Shown: piece by piece, positions 5,742-13,810 of the stretch
Layout: every line of letters starts with the position of its first letter
Position numbering within the stretch: position 1 is the first letter of the stretch
Virus record (IMG/VR): IMGVR_UViG_3300008267_000007
Location: 47,095 to 111,094 of that record
Length of the DNA stretch: 64,000 nucleotides
Reading direction: 5' to 3' (one strand)
Source: a virus
Notes under the pieces: model-generated
Seen by the model: only the letters and a program-made list of their open reading frames with translations
What the model was told of the DNA's origin: nothing
Database searches by the model: none
Position numbers and translations under genes: made by a program

Positions 5742-5959
5742 AAACAATCATTCACGTAAACCAGCATGTAATAAAAGCTAATAAGAAGAATGGGGTAGAA
5801 AATCCTGTTCTTACTGTTAAGACTTATAAAAGCAATACTTACGCACATGAAGTTGATATCAAAGGCGATAGTAAGATAATATATAGCCCCGATAAGCCTC
5901 TAAGTTGTGGAGCACATGTTTGGATTGAAACACATAACGAAGTAGTGATAGTAAAATGA
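5738..5959 (+). CDS. Small beta-rich protein, unknown function (73 aa)
   Basis: Unrecognised. The pattern of alternating hydrophobic residues (TIIHVNQHVIKANKKNG, then a VWIETHNEVVIVK end) suggests a small beta fold. It is translationally coupled to its neighbours by 4-nt overlaps in the 5054-6144 operon. Confidence 0.75.
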   Translation: MKTIIHVNQHVIKANKKNGVENPVLTVKTYKSNTYAHEVDIKGDSKIIYSPDKPLSCGAHVWIETHNEVVIVK

Positions 5960-6144
5960 GAAAGTTATACTATAGGCTAGTTAGGTTAATAGGATACACC
6001 TTCCTGTTAGAAGATAGATACAACCCCGAAACATTTGAACTAGATAAAAAGTACTCTAGCTTATCACTTTACAAGTTCATAGGAAACTACAAGCACGACG
6101 GCAGTTTAAGAATGATTCGTATTTGGCAAATTAAAATAAAATAA
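5956..6144 (+). CDS. Small basic protein, unknown function (62 aa)
   Basis: Unrecognised basic, Tyr-rich 62-aa protein (MRKLYYRLVRLIGYTFLLED). ATGA overlap with the gene before it; the lipoprotein gene follows after 3 nt. Confidence 0.7.
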   Translation: MRKLYYRLVRLIGYTFLLEDRYNPETFELDKKYSSLSLYKFIGNYKHDGSLRMIRIWQIKIK

Positions 6145-6147
6145 GTT

Positions 6148-6789
6148 ATGAAAAAGGTTTTGTTAGTAGGGTTATTATTTTCATTAGCGGCATGTTCGTT
6201 AGACCCCTTTTCTCCCAACGTTTGCCTAGATGGCTCATGTGATGCAGCTTTTCTTGTTGACACAAATATTAATCCAGGCTCTTATCTGGATAATAAAAAT
6301 GTATGGCATATAAAACGCTCAAAACAAAATTACTTTACTGTAAAAGGAATCGCAGATAAGCTCTCACCAGAATATGTAGTAAACGGAGTACCGTTAATTG
6401 AGACGGGGTATGACTCGGATTTCTTTTTTACTCCCACAAATATTCAATGGACTTATCCTGTGTATTCCTTTTTAGGTTTATTCTCAAATAATACCTTAAC
6501 TACTGCTATTCCTTATGGTTATATAACTATAACATTGCCACAAATATTAGGAACAACTTCTGTTACTAATTTAGTGGGATATGAAATGAATTCGCATACA
6601 ACATTCGATAAACCATACTCTCCCACGTTACTTTCAACGTATAGTAAGTATAACTACTCCCCTCAACATAATATGATATTTTTACCTAGTTTCGTTGGTA
6701 AATCCGCTGAAATTCATATTCGAGTAGTTTGGGGAGAAGGTAGAAGTGAAACTAAATTTTATAAATTGAAAATAATTTTTGAAAATTAA
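6148..6789 (+). CDS. Phage-encoded lipoprotein (213 aa)
   Basis: N-terminal signal peptide of type II: MKKVLLVGLLFSLAAC, with lipobox LAAC and the modified Cys at residue 16. The mature part has two further Cys (25 and 30) and a long beta-rich domain. No acidic Bacteroidota surface-export signal directly follows the Cys (the sequence is CSLDPF), so the protein probably faces the periplasm. Phage lipoproteins in other systems block receptors and exclude superinfecting phage; that role here is inference. It sits in the small-gene operon before late genes, so it is likely made early. Confidence 0.8.
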   Translation: MKKVLLVGLLFSLAACSLDPFSPNVCLDGSCDAAFLVDTNINPGSYLDNKNVWHIKRSKQNYFTVKGIADKLSPEYVVNGVPLIETGYDSDFFFTPTNIQWTYPVYSFLGLFSNNTLTTAIPYGYITITLPQILGTTSVTNLVGYEMNSHTTFDKPYSPTLLSTYSKYNYSPQHNMIFLPSFVGKSAEIHIRVVWGEGRSETKFYKLKIIFEN

Positions 6790-6842
6790 GTATATATGTA
6801 CGCAAGGCGTGGTGCAGATGGGTGCAATTAAATTAGATAAAT

Positions 6843-7031
6843 ATGGATTACATTATTAATTACCTTATTATAGGGTACTTTATTTCATTAGGTTTCCACT
6901 TAATGATATACTTTTCACCGGTGCCAGAAAAATTTACTGCTAAAGATGCCCTTAGTACAATGGTTCTTTGGCCTTTAGTTACTTATGGATTTATAAAAGA
7001 ATTAATTAAAAGACATTATGATGGAGAATGA
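6843..7031 (+). CDS. Small membrane protein (62 aa)
   Basis: Two hydrophobic segments (residues 4-25 and 38-51) separated by a short charged loop (PVPEKFTAKDA), with a basic C-terminus. Probable two-pass inner-membrane protein. The next gene begins inside its last codons. It directly follows the lipoprotein gene, so the two could act together at the envelope, but nothing proves it. Confidence 0.7.
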   Translation: MDYIINYLIIGYFISLGFHLMIYFSPVPEKFTAKDALSTMVLWPLVTYGFIKELIKRHYDGE

Positions 7032-7272
7032 TTTAGAAAAACAACTTATTCCTTATTTGGAACCTATAATTAATCAAACATTAGATATGATTGAGGGAAT
7101 GTTTAATGAAGGAAATTTTGATGAAGGAGAAATAAATGAATTGCTTTATCAACTACAAGATGATTTTGGTGAATATATTAATATGCTATCACCGCAAATT
7201 CGTGGTAGAATCTCAAAGATACACGATAAACTATTAAATTTGGATAATATATATGACTCAAAAGATTTATAG
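7018..7272 (+). CDS. Acidic helical protein, unknown function (84 aa)
   Basis: Begins MMENDLEKQ (start at 7018 or 7021), overlapping the preceding gene by 14 nt. Highly acidic in the middle (FNEGNFDEGEINELL). No motif. Confidence 0.7.
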   Translation: MMENDLEKQLIPYLEPIINQTLDMIEGMFNEGNFDEGEINELLYQLQDDFGEYINMLSPQIRGRISKIHDKLLNLDNIYDSKDL

Positions 7273-7306
7273 CGTAATATGCGACTCTCTAATAATTCAA
7301 AAACTT

Positions 7307-7366
7307 ATGACAAGAAGCTTGGCTTTTAGAGAAATGGGTTGTATAATTGAGGAGGGGAAAAGGTAA
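7307..7366 (+). CDS. Possible micro-ORF (19 aa)
   Basis: ATG to TAA encoding MTRSLAFREMGCIIEEGKR in the otherwise empty 112-nt gap before the glutaredoxin-like gene; a second overlapping 16-aa frame starts near 7279. Only its presence supports coding. It may equally be untranslated leader. Confidence 0.2.
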   Translation: MTRSLAFREMGCIIEEGKR

Positions 7367-7411
7367 AACAAAAATGATAGAAAAATGGAAAATGAGAAAA
7401 GGGGAGGGGGG

Positions 7412-7684
7412 ATGATGGAAATAACGTTATACACGTTGGAAATGTGTAACAGATGTAACGAGATAAAAGATGAATTGGATAAAAGAGGTATAAGGTATCA
7501 AAATATTAACATAAGTAACAATGATAGATTAGGAGATACTTTGGAAGATGTATATAAATGCTCTTCGTACCCTATGGTTCTAAAGAACAATATTATGTTT
7601 TTACCTTATACCTCTTTACCTATTACTCCTAATATTAAAATATATAATTCAATTGCTGAATTAGTACAATTACTTAACAAATAA
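7412..7684 (+). CDS. Glutaredoxin/thioredoxin-like protein (90 aa)
   Basis: Thioredoxin-fold protein with active-site CNRC (Cys 12 and 15 from this start) after a first strand ITLYTLEM, and a cis-Pro motif SSYPMV near residue 60. It would reduce disulfides, for example recycling ribonucleotide reductase. The frame is open back to an ATG at 7385, but the family starts two or three residues before strand 1 and a purine-rich stretch (GGGGAGGGGGG) precedes 7412. T4-like phages commonly encode such reductants. Confidence 0.8.
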   Translation: MMEITLYTLEMCNRCNEIKDELDKRGIRYQNINISNNDRLGDTLEDVYKCSSYPMVLKNNIMFLPYTSLPITPNIKIYNSIAELVQLLNK

Positions 7685-7690
7685 AATAAA

Positions 7691-7864
7691 ATGAGATATA
7701 AACAATTAGTTTCGGACAAATTAGAACAATTAGACAACAGTTTTCAACAATTAGCTTATTTAATTAATACTCAAGACATATATCAAGCTAAGGATTTTAT
7801 GGATAAAATGAGAGAGAAAATAGCTGATATTCAAACACTTATTAACACTAATACTGAAGATTAA
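7691..7864 (+). CDS. Small helical protein, unknown function (57 aa)
   Basis: 57-aa, glutamine-rich, likely two-helix protein (MRYKQLVSDKLEQLDNSFQQ). Starts 6 nt after the glutaredoxin-like gene and ends 1 nt before the HD-domain gene, so it is co-transcribed with both. Confidence 0.65.
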   Translation: MRYKQLVSDKLEQLDNSFQQLAYLINTQDIYQAKDFMDKMREKIADIQTLINTNTED

Positions 7865-7865
7865 T

Positions 7866-8627
7866 ATGGAAGTTAAATTAACAGCACAACAAATATCTGA
7901 GAATTGGGATATTTTAATGTCTAGAATAGATTCTTATATTGCTGAACCAAGATGTACTCAATTAAAAGAATTTTATTCTAAATTTCAAGAACGTATTATA
8001 ATGATGCCTGCTTCTTATAAGAAAGAATACCATAACGCATTCCCAGGGGGGTACGTTGATCATGTTATAAGAGTTATAGATGGTGCCCTTAAATTAAATA
8101 AAGTTTGGAAGGATATGGGAGTAGATGACTCTACTTATACTATTGAAGAATTAGTATTTTCAGCTTTAAACCATGATTTAGGTAAAATAGGAGATGAAGA
8201 AAATGAATCTTATATCCCTCAGACTGACCAATGGAGGAAAGATAAATTAGGAGAAGATTATATGTTTAATGAGAAATTAGCTTTTGCTTCTGTTCCTGAT
8301 AGATCACTATTTACACTTCAGTCATATGGCATTAAATATACTTTTAATGAAATGGTTGCCATCCAGACACATGATGGAATTTATGATGAGGGAAATAAAA
8401 AATATTTTATGTCGTTCACCCCAGGACAAAAACCAAGAACATCTTTACCTTTTATTTTACATCAAGCTGATTTAATGGCTTCACGTATTGAATTTGAGAA
8501 AGAATGGTTACCTAAATTAGGTAAAGATAAAAAAGTAGAAGTAAAAGCTCCTGCTAAATATTCTTCTAAAACACCTACTTTATCTAATGCTAATGCACCT
8601 TTTGCTAATCTTTTAAATAATTTATAA
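7866..8627 (+). CDS. HD-domain phosphohydrolase
   Basis: 253 aa with a complete HD-type metal site: His66 (YVDHV), His103-Asp104 (NHDLGK), His169 (QTHDG) and Asp202 (QADLMA). HD-domain proteins hydrolyse phosphoesters of nucleotides or signalling nucleotides. In a phage this could adjust dNTP pools or degrade host alarmone or defence nucleotides; the substrate cannot be read from the sequence. A low-complexity C-terminal tail follows. It sits just upstream of the late sigma factor operon. Confidence 0.85.
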   Translation: MEVKLTAQQISENWDILMSRIDSYIAEPRCTQLKEFYSKFQERIIMMPASYKKEYHNAFPGGYVDHVIRVIDGALKLNKVWKDMGVDDSTYTIEELVFSALNHDLGKIGDEENESYIPQTDQWRKDKLGEDYMFNEKLAFASVPDRSLFTLQSYGIKYTFNEMVAIQTHDGIYDEGNKKYFMSFTPGQKPRTSLPFILHQADLMASRIEFEKEWLPKLGKDKKVEVKAPAKYSSKTPTLSNANAPFANLLNNL

Positions 8628-8629
8628 AA

Positions 8630-8908
8630 ATGGAATTAATTTATATTAATTTAGGAGTAATTATATTAGGAGTTATAACCTATGTAATTTGGAATCTGCT
8701 TAAAAAAGTAGAAAAACTTGAAAATCAAATTACAGTTCAAGAAAAATATATTTTAGAATTTTATGACTTAATTAAACAATCTGAGTTTAAAATTAAAGAA
8801 ATAGACAACAAACAATTATTTCAATCAGATGATGAAGTAGGTTTTTTCTTTACTAATTTAAAAACTATCCAAGAAGCACTTTCGGATTATATAAAATTTA
8901 TAAAATAG
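8630..8908 (+). CDS. Membrane-anchored coiled-coil protein (92 aa)
   Basis: Residues 4-24 are a membrane helix (YINLGVIILGVITYVIWNLL), followed by a charged coiled-coil region (KKVEKLENQITVQEKYILEF). Starts 2 nt after the HD gene and 1 nt precedes the sigma-factor gene. Unknown role. Confidence 0.7.
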   Translation: MELIYINLGVIILGVITYVIWNLLKKVEKLENQITVQEKYILEFYDLIKQSEFKIKEIDNKQLFQSDDEVGFFFTNLKTIQEALSDYIKFIK

Positions 8909-8909
8909 T

Positions 8910-9710
8910 ATGGAAGTAGATTTAAATATAAAAAATGTATTGCTAGTACCCCAGGAAGAAACTGGGGTACAATTTACAAAGAAAGGAACAGTCCGAAAAA
9001 GAAAACCTAAAGAAAAGAAACAATACTTTACTCAAGATACTGAAGATGCTATTATTGAGTATTTAGCTGAAACTGATCCTATAAAAAGGAATAAAATATA
9101 CAATGAACGTATTGATTATAGTTTTCATAAATTAACTGAAAATATAATTCATACTTTTAAATTTTATTATACTGAAGTAGAAACTATATCTGAACTTCAA
9201 CATGAAGTAACATCATTTTTACTTGAAAAACTTCATTTATATAATCAATCAAAAGGGAAAGCTTTTTCATATTTTGGTACAATTGCTAAAAGGTATCTTA
9301 TTTTATATAATAATAAGAATTATGAGAAGTTAAAAAATAAAGCTGAAGTTGAAGCTATAGATGAAGACCAAACTATTGTTTTAAATATAATAAATAATTC
9401 AAAAGAAGCAGATGATGTTTTAATGGGTGAAAGTTATTTTATAGATAAATTTATAACTTATACTGATGCTCATTTATTTAAAATATTCCCTGATTGTGAA
9501 GATGCTAAAACTGCAGATGCTATTATTCAGCTATTTAAACATAGAGAGAATTTAGATATTTTTAATAAGAAAGGAATTTACATTTATATTAGAGAGCAAA
9601 CAGATCAAGATACTCCTCAAATTACTAAAGTAATTAAATCTCTTAAAAAAGTTCATTATAGATTATTACAACAATACTTAGATTATGGATACGTTAATTT
9701 AAATTATTAA
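8910..9710 (+). CDS. gp55: Late-transcription sigma factor, gp55-like
   Basis: 266 aa. Residues about 107-134 (LLEKLHLYNQSKGKAFSYF, then GTIAKRYLI) match the region-2 signature of the T4 gp55 family found in T4-like phages, in which an aromatic Phe-x-Tyr-Phe stretch precedes a helix that binds polymerase and the -10 region. The N-terminus is basic and disordered; the C-terminal part is divergent. In T4, gp55 directs host polymerase to the TATAAATA late box with gp33 and the gp45 clamp. The first late-type box of this window begins 17 nt after its stop. Assignment rests on the motif and position. Confidence 0.75.
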   Translation: MEVDLNIKNVLLVPQEETGVQFTKKGTVRKRKPKEKKQYFTQDTEDAIIEYLAETDPIKRNKIYNERIDYSFHKLTENIIHTFKFYYTEVETISELQHEVTSFLLEKLHLYNQSKGKAFSYFGTIAKRYLILYNNKNYEKLKNKAEVEAIDEDQTIVLNIINNSKEADDVLMGESYFIDKFITYTDAHLFKIFPDCEDAKTADAIIQLFKHRENLDIFNKKGIYIYIREQTDQDTPQITKVIKSLKKVHYRLLQQYLDYGYVNLNY

Positions 9711-9726
9711 AAATTATAAAATTCCA

Positions 9727-9734
9727 TATTTATA
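9727..9734 (+). promoter_or_regulatory. Late box 1 (TATTTATA)
   Basis: Octamer 13 nt before the first baseplate-block gene (9748). Same octamer precedes most morphogenesis units in the window. Confidence 0.65.
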
Positions 9735-9747
9735 ATAAAAACATATT

Positions 9748-10113
9748 ATGGATTTCAACTCAGTAGTATTATTTGGTAAAAAAACATTTGCCGATTTATT
9801 AAAAGAGATACACTCAAATTCTTCTAATAAGGAAAAACAAATAAAAGAAATGATTGAGCAATTAAAACCGTTTATCACCTCCGCAGGTGATGCGGTTATT
9901 ATTGTCCCATTAATTAAGGATTATTTAGATGTATCAGTGAAAAATGATGATTTATTAATCAAAATGGCAGGTATTGTTCAAAGATCTATGAATACTAAAA
10001 ATGGAGAAGATGAAGGATTTTTATCTGAAGGTGAAAAAGAACAACTTTTTCAATCCATTAAAGAATTAGATGAACAAGCAAAACAAGTAGCAGTAAAAGA
10101 ATTAAATGAGTAG
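9748..10113 (+). CDS. Conserved phage protein, unknown function (121 aa)
   Basis: Starts with SVVLFGKKTFADLLKEIHSN and is helical throughout. Similar small proteins stand next to baseplate genes in marine T4-like phages as I recall, without a known function. It is the first gene behind late box 1 and overlaps the next gene by 8 nt, so it is expressed with the baseplate block. Possibly a baseplate or tail assembly factor. Confidence 0.7.
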   Translation: MDFNSVVLFGKKTFADLLKEIHSNSSNKEKQIKEMIEQLKPFITSAGDAVIIVPLIKDYLDVSVKNDDLLIKMAGIVQRSMNTKNGEDEGFLSEGEKEQLFQSIKELDEQAKQVAVKELNE

Positions 10114-10957
10114 TTTATATCCTAGTTTACAGGGTGCCATATCTAACATAGCTCAAGGTAAAGGGAATAAAGGTCAAAGTTTATTTTTTTTCGCTCGAGT
10201 TAATGATATTTTATTATCTGTTAATACTAATACTAAAGATTTCTTTAAAGATGGAGGAGGTTGGGCTGGATTAGGTTCAATTAAATTTACTCCCACAGGT
10301 ACTACACCTGATGAAGGTAAACCTACTAAATTAATAGCTAAACCCTTATTTAATAATATTTCTAAATATCCTATTTTAAATGAATTAGTACTTATATTAA
10401 GTGCTCCTTCTTATGGATTAAATGAGGATCCTCAAGCTCAAACCTTTTATTATCTAACTACAGTAGGATTGTGGAATAGTGTTCATCATAACGCTTTTCC
10501 TGATATATCAACGTATAAAGGTGGTGAACTAAATTTTGGCCGTACATTTACCGAAAAAGAAGATATACGCAGTTTATTACCTGAAGAAGGAGATATATTA
10601 TTAGAAGGTAGATGGGGTAATTCAATTAGATTTTCTTCTACTACTAAACAAAAGCAGCCTAATAATCCTTGGAGTTCACAAGGAGAAATAGGGATGCCTA
10701 TTACTATCATAAGAAATAACCAATCTAATATAGATATAAACCCTGACCCTTGGGTCCCAGTTTATGAAGATCCTAATAATGATGGATCATCAATCTACTT
10801 ATGTGCTGGACAGGATATACCTTTAGAATTAGCTTCTAAAAATTTACAATCGTTTGGAGTAACAGTAGGTGCAGCCTTTAACAGTTCACTTCAGATTCCT
10901 GATCCTAAATTCCCATCACCTGACGTTTCACCTAAACAAGCAGATAATCTTAGATAA
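10106..10957 (+). CDS. Baseplate hub OB-fold protein, gp5-like N-terminal domain
   Basis: 283 aa. The segment EEGDILLEGRWGNSIRFSST, followed by a PW-SS and a GMPITIIRNNQ motif, is characteristic of a virion protein of marine T4-like phages related to the OB-fold of the T4 gp5 spike. No lysozyme domain is visible. It is predicted to form the hub that carries the spike encoded next. Overlaps the previous gene and is 2 nt from the next one. Confidence 0.65.
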   Translation: MSSLYPSLQGAISNIAQGKGNKGQSLFFFARVNDILLSVNTNTKDFFKDGGGWAGLGSIKFTPTGTTPDEGKPTKLIAKPLFNNISKYPILNELVLILSAPSYGLNEDPQAQTFYYLTTVGLWNSVHHNAFPDISTYKGGELNFGRTFTEKEDIRSLLPEEGDILLEGRWGNSIRFSSTTKQKQPNNPWSSQGEIGMPITIIRNNQSNIDINPDPWVPVYEDPNNDGSSIYLCAGQDIPLELASKNLQSFGVTVGAAFNSSLQIPDPKFPSPDVSPKQADNLR

Positions 10958-10959
10958 CT

Positions 10960-11391
10960 ATGTCACTATATAAACCCGAATTCCCTTATTTGGGAGACCA
11001 TATAATAATCAATTCAGGTAGAGTTACTCTTAATTCTAAGGATGATTCTATATTTCTATTTGCTAAAGAGGCAATTGGTTTTTCTTCTGCAGGAGTAATT
11101 AACTTTGATTGTGATGATACTTTAACTATTAATGCTCCACTAATTCACTTAGGATTAGAAAGTGATGTTGATAAGTTACAATCTGCAATAAAAGGAGATA
11201 ATTTAGTGTACTTACTAGATAGATTATTATCTTCTTTACAGGATTTAGGAACAGGATTAAGTTATGCTATTGATAGCAATGGGATAGAAATCCCATCAGT
11301 ATCTGTACCAGGAGAAAATATACAAAGTGATGCAACTAATTTACTAACCTTATTAGAGGGAATTAAATCTGATAAAACCTTTTTAATATAA
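10960..11391 (+). CDS. Probable baseplate spike / beta-helix protein (143 aa)
   Basis: The first 70 residues show a repeated strand pattern (IIINSGRVTLNSKDDSIFLF and FSSAGVINFDCDDTLTINAP), like the triple-stranded beta-helix that follows the gp5 OB-fold in T4. The second half is helical and low complexity. Its position directly after the OB-fold protein suggests the spike has been split into two genes here. Overlaps the next start by 1 nt. Confidence 0.55.
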   Translation: MSLYKPEFPYLGDHIIINSGRVTLNSKDDSIFLFAKEAIGFSSAGVINFDCDDTLTINAPLIHLGLESDVDKLQSAIKGDNLVYLLDRLLSSLQDLGTGLSYAIDSNGIEIPSVSVPGENIQSDATNLLTLLEGIKSDKTFLI

Positions 11392-12881
11392 TGGCCGTAC
11401 CTAAAGGATTATCTAGAATACTAAATGATGTGGCACCTAAAAGAATTAATAAGGTATCACAACAAATTATAAAAATTTTATTTAAAATTAATAGTGTTTT
11501 AAGTGAAATTAATTCTATTGACTTTTGTAATCCCTTAGGATACATTTTAACTAAAGCTTTACCTCCTGGAGGATTTTTAGAAGGTAAACTTTTAAAATAT
11601 GGTAAAGATGCTTTAGATTTTGTAAACAATTTAGGAGATAAATTAAATCCTCTAAGATTAGAAAGCGAAACTATTACATCAGATGATACTCCTGAGAAAA
11701 TAGCAGCTAAAGATGCAGCTTATAAAACCCGAATTCAATCCTACCAAGCATCTATTGAGGAAATAAGATTATCTCTAGAAGACATCATCCCTCCAGATGA
11801 TTTAATTGAAATTATCCCTGGTGGGGAGGGTTTAGCAAAAACTATCCAATCTATAAATTTAGCTTTAGTAGCTACTAGTGATGCTATAGATCCTACTACT
11901 GATATTGTGAATAAGATCACTATATTAAAATCATTTGCTAGAAAATTAAGTCCTTTTTTATCCCCAATTAACATAGCTACTTTAGCTTTAGGGGGGCAAG
12001 AAGCTGAAATTAATAAGAAGTTAGCTGGTATTATTCAACCTGAAAGGTTTAGAGAAAGTGTCGGTTTTTTAGTTAATCAAGTTAAAGCCATTGATAAAGC
12101 TATCGTACAAATACAAGCTACAGTAAAACTTATTAATACAATTTTAAAAGTCATCAATGTATTAATTAAAATTTATAAATTTGTAGTTAAAATATTAACT
12201 AAACTCCAAACCCCACTAGCTGTAGGAGGTGGGGGATCTCCAGTTATATCACAAACTAATGCTGTAGTCAATACCCAATCTGACAGAATTTCTAAAACTA
12301 ATCAAATTACTGACGATTTACAAAAAATAATTAGTCAAATAACTACATTTTTAAGTGGTACTATTCTACTGAATATGAGAAGGATAAGAAGGGAAATATT
12401 AAGGCTATTAAAGGGTCTTGATATTCTATATAAAAATCTCCAAGAGTGTGGGTATACTAACAATGATGATGCCCTTTTAAAAGCAGTACAAGGTAGTATT
12501 ACTTCATTAAAAAATAACTTAATTACTTTAGAAGAATTATTCCCTACATTAGGTAATAGAGCTAATTTACCTTCTTTATATAATGGGTACACAATTGATA
12601 TTATAAAAGAGGAAGTAGCAGATGAAGGAATTACTTTATTAAGAAGGAGAGTAGTAGTAGCAGATCAAAGAGGAGTTATCCAATATGAAGGTACACCTAC
12701 TTATGCTCCAGATGATCAAGTACTATTAAAAGAGGGGCAATATTATGTAAATAAGCAAGATCAAATTAGTACTAGTGATGAAGGTAATGATTCACCTACA
12801 GATCAAGAAGTAATAGATATAGTATCATTAACAGGATTGGATCCTAATAATACTATTGTGGGTTCTGTAACACCTGATTAA
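11391..12881 (+). CDS. Virion structural protein, helical (496 aa)
   Basis: Long, mostly helical protein with many Ile/Leu/Lys repeats (VKAIDKAIVQIQATVKLINT) and a Gly-rich break (VGGGGSP) near residue 278. The last 100 residues look beta-rich. No enzyme motif. It sits between the spike gene and the gp25/gp6 block and is probably a baseplate or hub component such as a tape-measure-associated protein; I cannot identify the T4 counterpart. Confidence 0.65.
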   Translation: MAVPKGLSRILNDVAPKRINKVSQQIIKILFKINSVLSEINSIDFCNPLGYILTKALPPGGFLEGKLLKYGKDALDFVNNLGDKLNPLRLESETITSDDTPEKIAAKDAAYKTRIQSYQASIEEIRLSLEDIIPPDDLIEIIPGGEGLAKTIQSINLALVATSDAIDPTTDIVNKITILKSFARKLSPFLSPINIATLALGGQEAEINKKLAGIIQPERFRESVGFLVNQVKAIDKAIVQIQATVKLINTILKVINVLIKIYKFVVKILTKLQTPLAVGGGGSPVISQTNAVVNTQSDRISKTNQITDDLQKIISQITTFLSGTILLNMRRIRREILRLLKGLDILYKNLQECGYTNNDDALLKAVQGSITSLKNNLITLEELFPTLGNRANLPSLYNGYTIDIIKEEVADEGITLLRRRVVVADQRGVIQYEGTPTYAPDDQVLLKEGQYYVNKQDQISTSDEGNDSPTDQEVIDIVSLTGLDPNNTIVGSVTPD

Positions 12882-12900
12882 AATAAGTTTTAATATTAAA

Positions 12901-12908
12901 TATTTATA
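12901..12908 (+). promoter_or_regulatory. Late box 2 (TATTTATA), 3 nt before ATG
   Basis: Octamer followed by AAC and the ATG of the next gene. If it is a -10 element the message would be leaderless or start within the codon. Confidence 0.55.
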
Positions 12909-12911
12909 AAC

Positions 12912-13397
12912 ATGAATTTAGACGCTTTTAGAAAAGTAATTAGAGAAGAAGTAAAAAAGGCTATTCAAGAAGAAATGAGAGAAGTTCTACTTGAAGCAGT
13001 TAAATCTGCTAGTAACCCTAAACCTTTAACCCAACAATATGCTCGTACTGAAGAGCCAACAAAACCCAAATTCTCAGAAGTAATTGCTGAACAACGATAC
13101 ACAGCACCAAAACCTCTACCTTCAACCGGTAATCCCATGTTAGACATCTTAAATGAAACTGCTCAAGCAGGTGAATGGAGAACTTTAAATGGTGGTGACT
13201 ATAATGCTTCAGATGCTGTAAGTTGGGCTGGAGGTATGCCAGGTATGGCAGGCGGATCAAATACTCCTGTAGTAGCATCAGTAGATGAAATGATTAAATC
13301 TCAAGGTCCAGTACGTGATATAAATGATGTACATATAGATGTTGTACCTGATTTTACTAAATTAATGGGTGCTTTAAAAGAAAAAGGTAGTTTATAA
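12912..13397 (+). CDS. Virion-associated protein with amphipathic N-terminal leader (161 aa)
   Basis: Begins MNLDAFRKVIREEVKKAIQE, an amphipathic helix with (I)-x-E tripeptides at 10-12 and 18-20, like the leaders of the 31-39 kb protein set. The middle is Pro-rich and disordered, followed by a Gly/Met stretch (WAGGMPGMAGG) and a short C-terminal domain. It lies in the baseplate block, one nucleotide overlapping gp25, so it may be a baseplate component or a virion-packaged protein. Function unknown. Confidence 0.65.
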   Translation: MNLDAFRKVIREEVKKAIQEEMREVLLEAVKSASNPKPLTQQYARTEEPTKPKFSEVIAEQRYTAPKPLPSTGNPMLDILNETAQAGEWRTLNGGDYNASDAVSWAGGMPGMAGGSNTPVVASVDEMIKSQGPVRDINDVHIDVVPDFTKLMGALKEKGSL

Positions 13398-13810
13398 TGG
13401 CTTATAATATAGTAAATATTAATCCTTTAGATCTATCTCCTAGTAAGGGGGTAGGAATCCAAGTACCTTTTAATGGTCCTACTGGATTAAATATTACTTA
13501 TACTACAAAAGAAGCTACTAAATCTAATATATTCAATTTTTTCCTTACAGGGAGAAGAGAGAGAGTAATGAACCCTACATTTGGTTCTGGTATTAGAGAA
13601 CAATTATTTGAACAGATTACTCAAGGTACTGTTCAAAATATAGAAGATATAATAAAATTTGGATTAAATGATTATTTTCCCCAAATAACAGTAAATAATT
13701 TGACAGTTAAAACGTCACCTGATCAAAATATAATTCAAGTTTATTTTAGTTATTCTATAAATAATACTAACATACAAGACGAAATTTTAATAAATTTCAA
13801 TAATGGCTAA
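13397..13810 (+). CDS. gp25: Baseplate wedge protein gp25
   Basis: 137 aa, the usual length of the GPW/gp25 family. The hallmark FNFFLTGRRERVMNPTFGSG followed by IREQLFE is present at about residues 45-72. gp25 is a sheath-initiating part of the wedge that nucleates sheath polymerisation. Overlaps the gp6 gene by 8 nt, the same gene pair order as in T4-like phages. Confidence 0.92.
   Translation: MAYNIVNINPLDLSPSKGVGIQVPFNGPTGLNITYTTKEATKSNIFNFFLTGRRERVMNPTFGSGIREQLFEQITQGTVQNIEDIIKFGLNDYFPQITVNNLTVKTSPDQNIIQVYFSYSINNTNIQDEILINFNNG

Noticed and set aside
10486-10710. Minus-strand ORFs inside structural genes (also 11363-11629, 11741-11974, 12335-12592, 23705-24124, 50063-50278)
   Set aside because: They mirror the codon structure of the + strand genes and lack start context, promoters and recognisable products.
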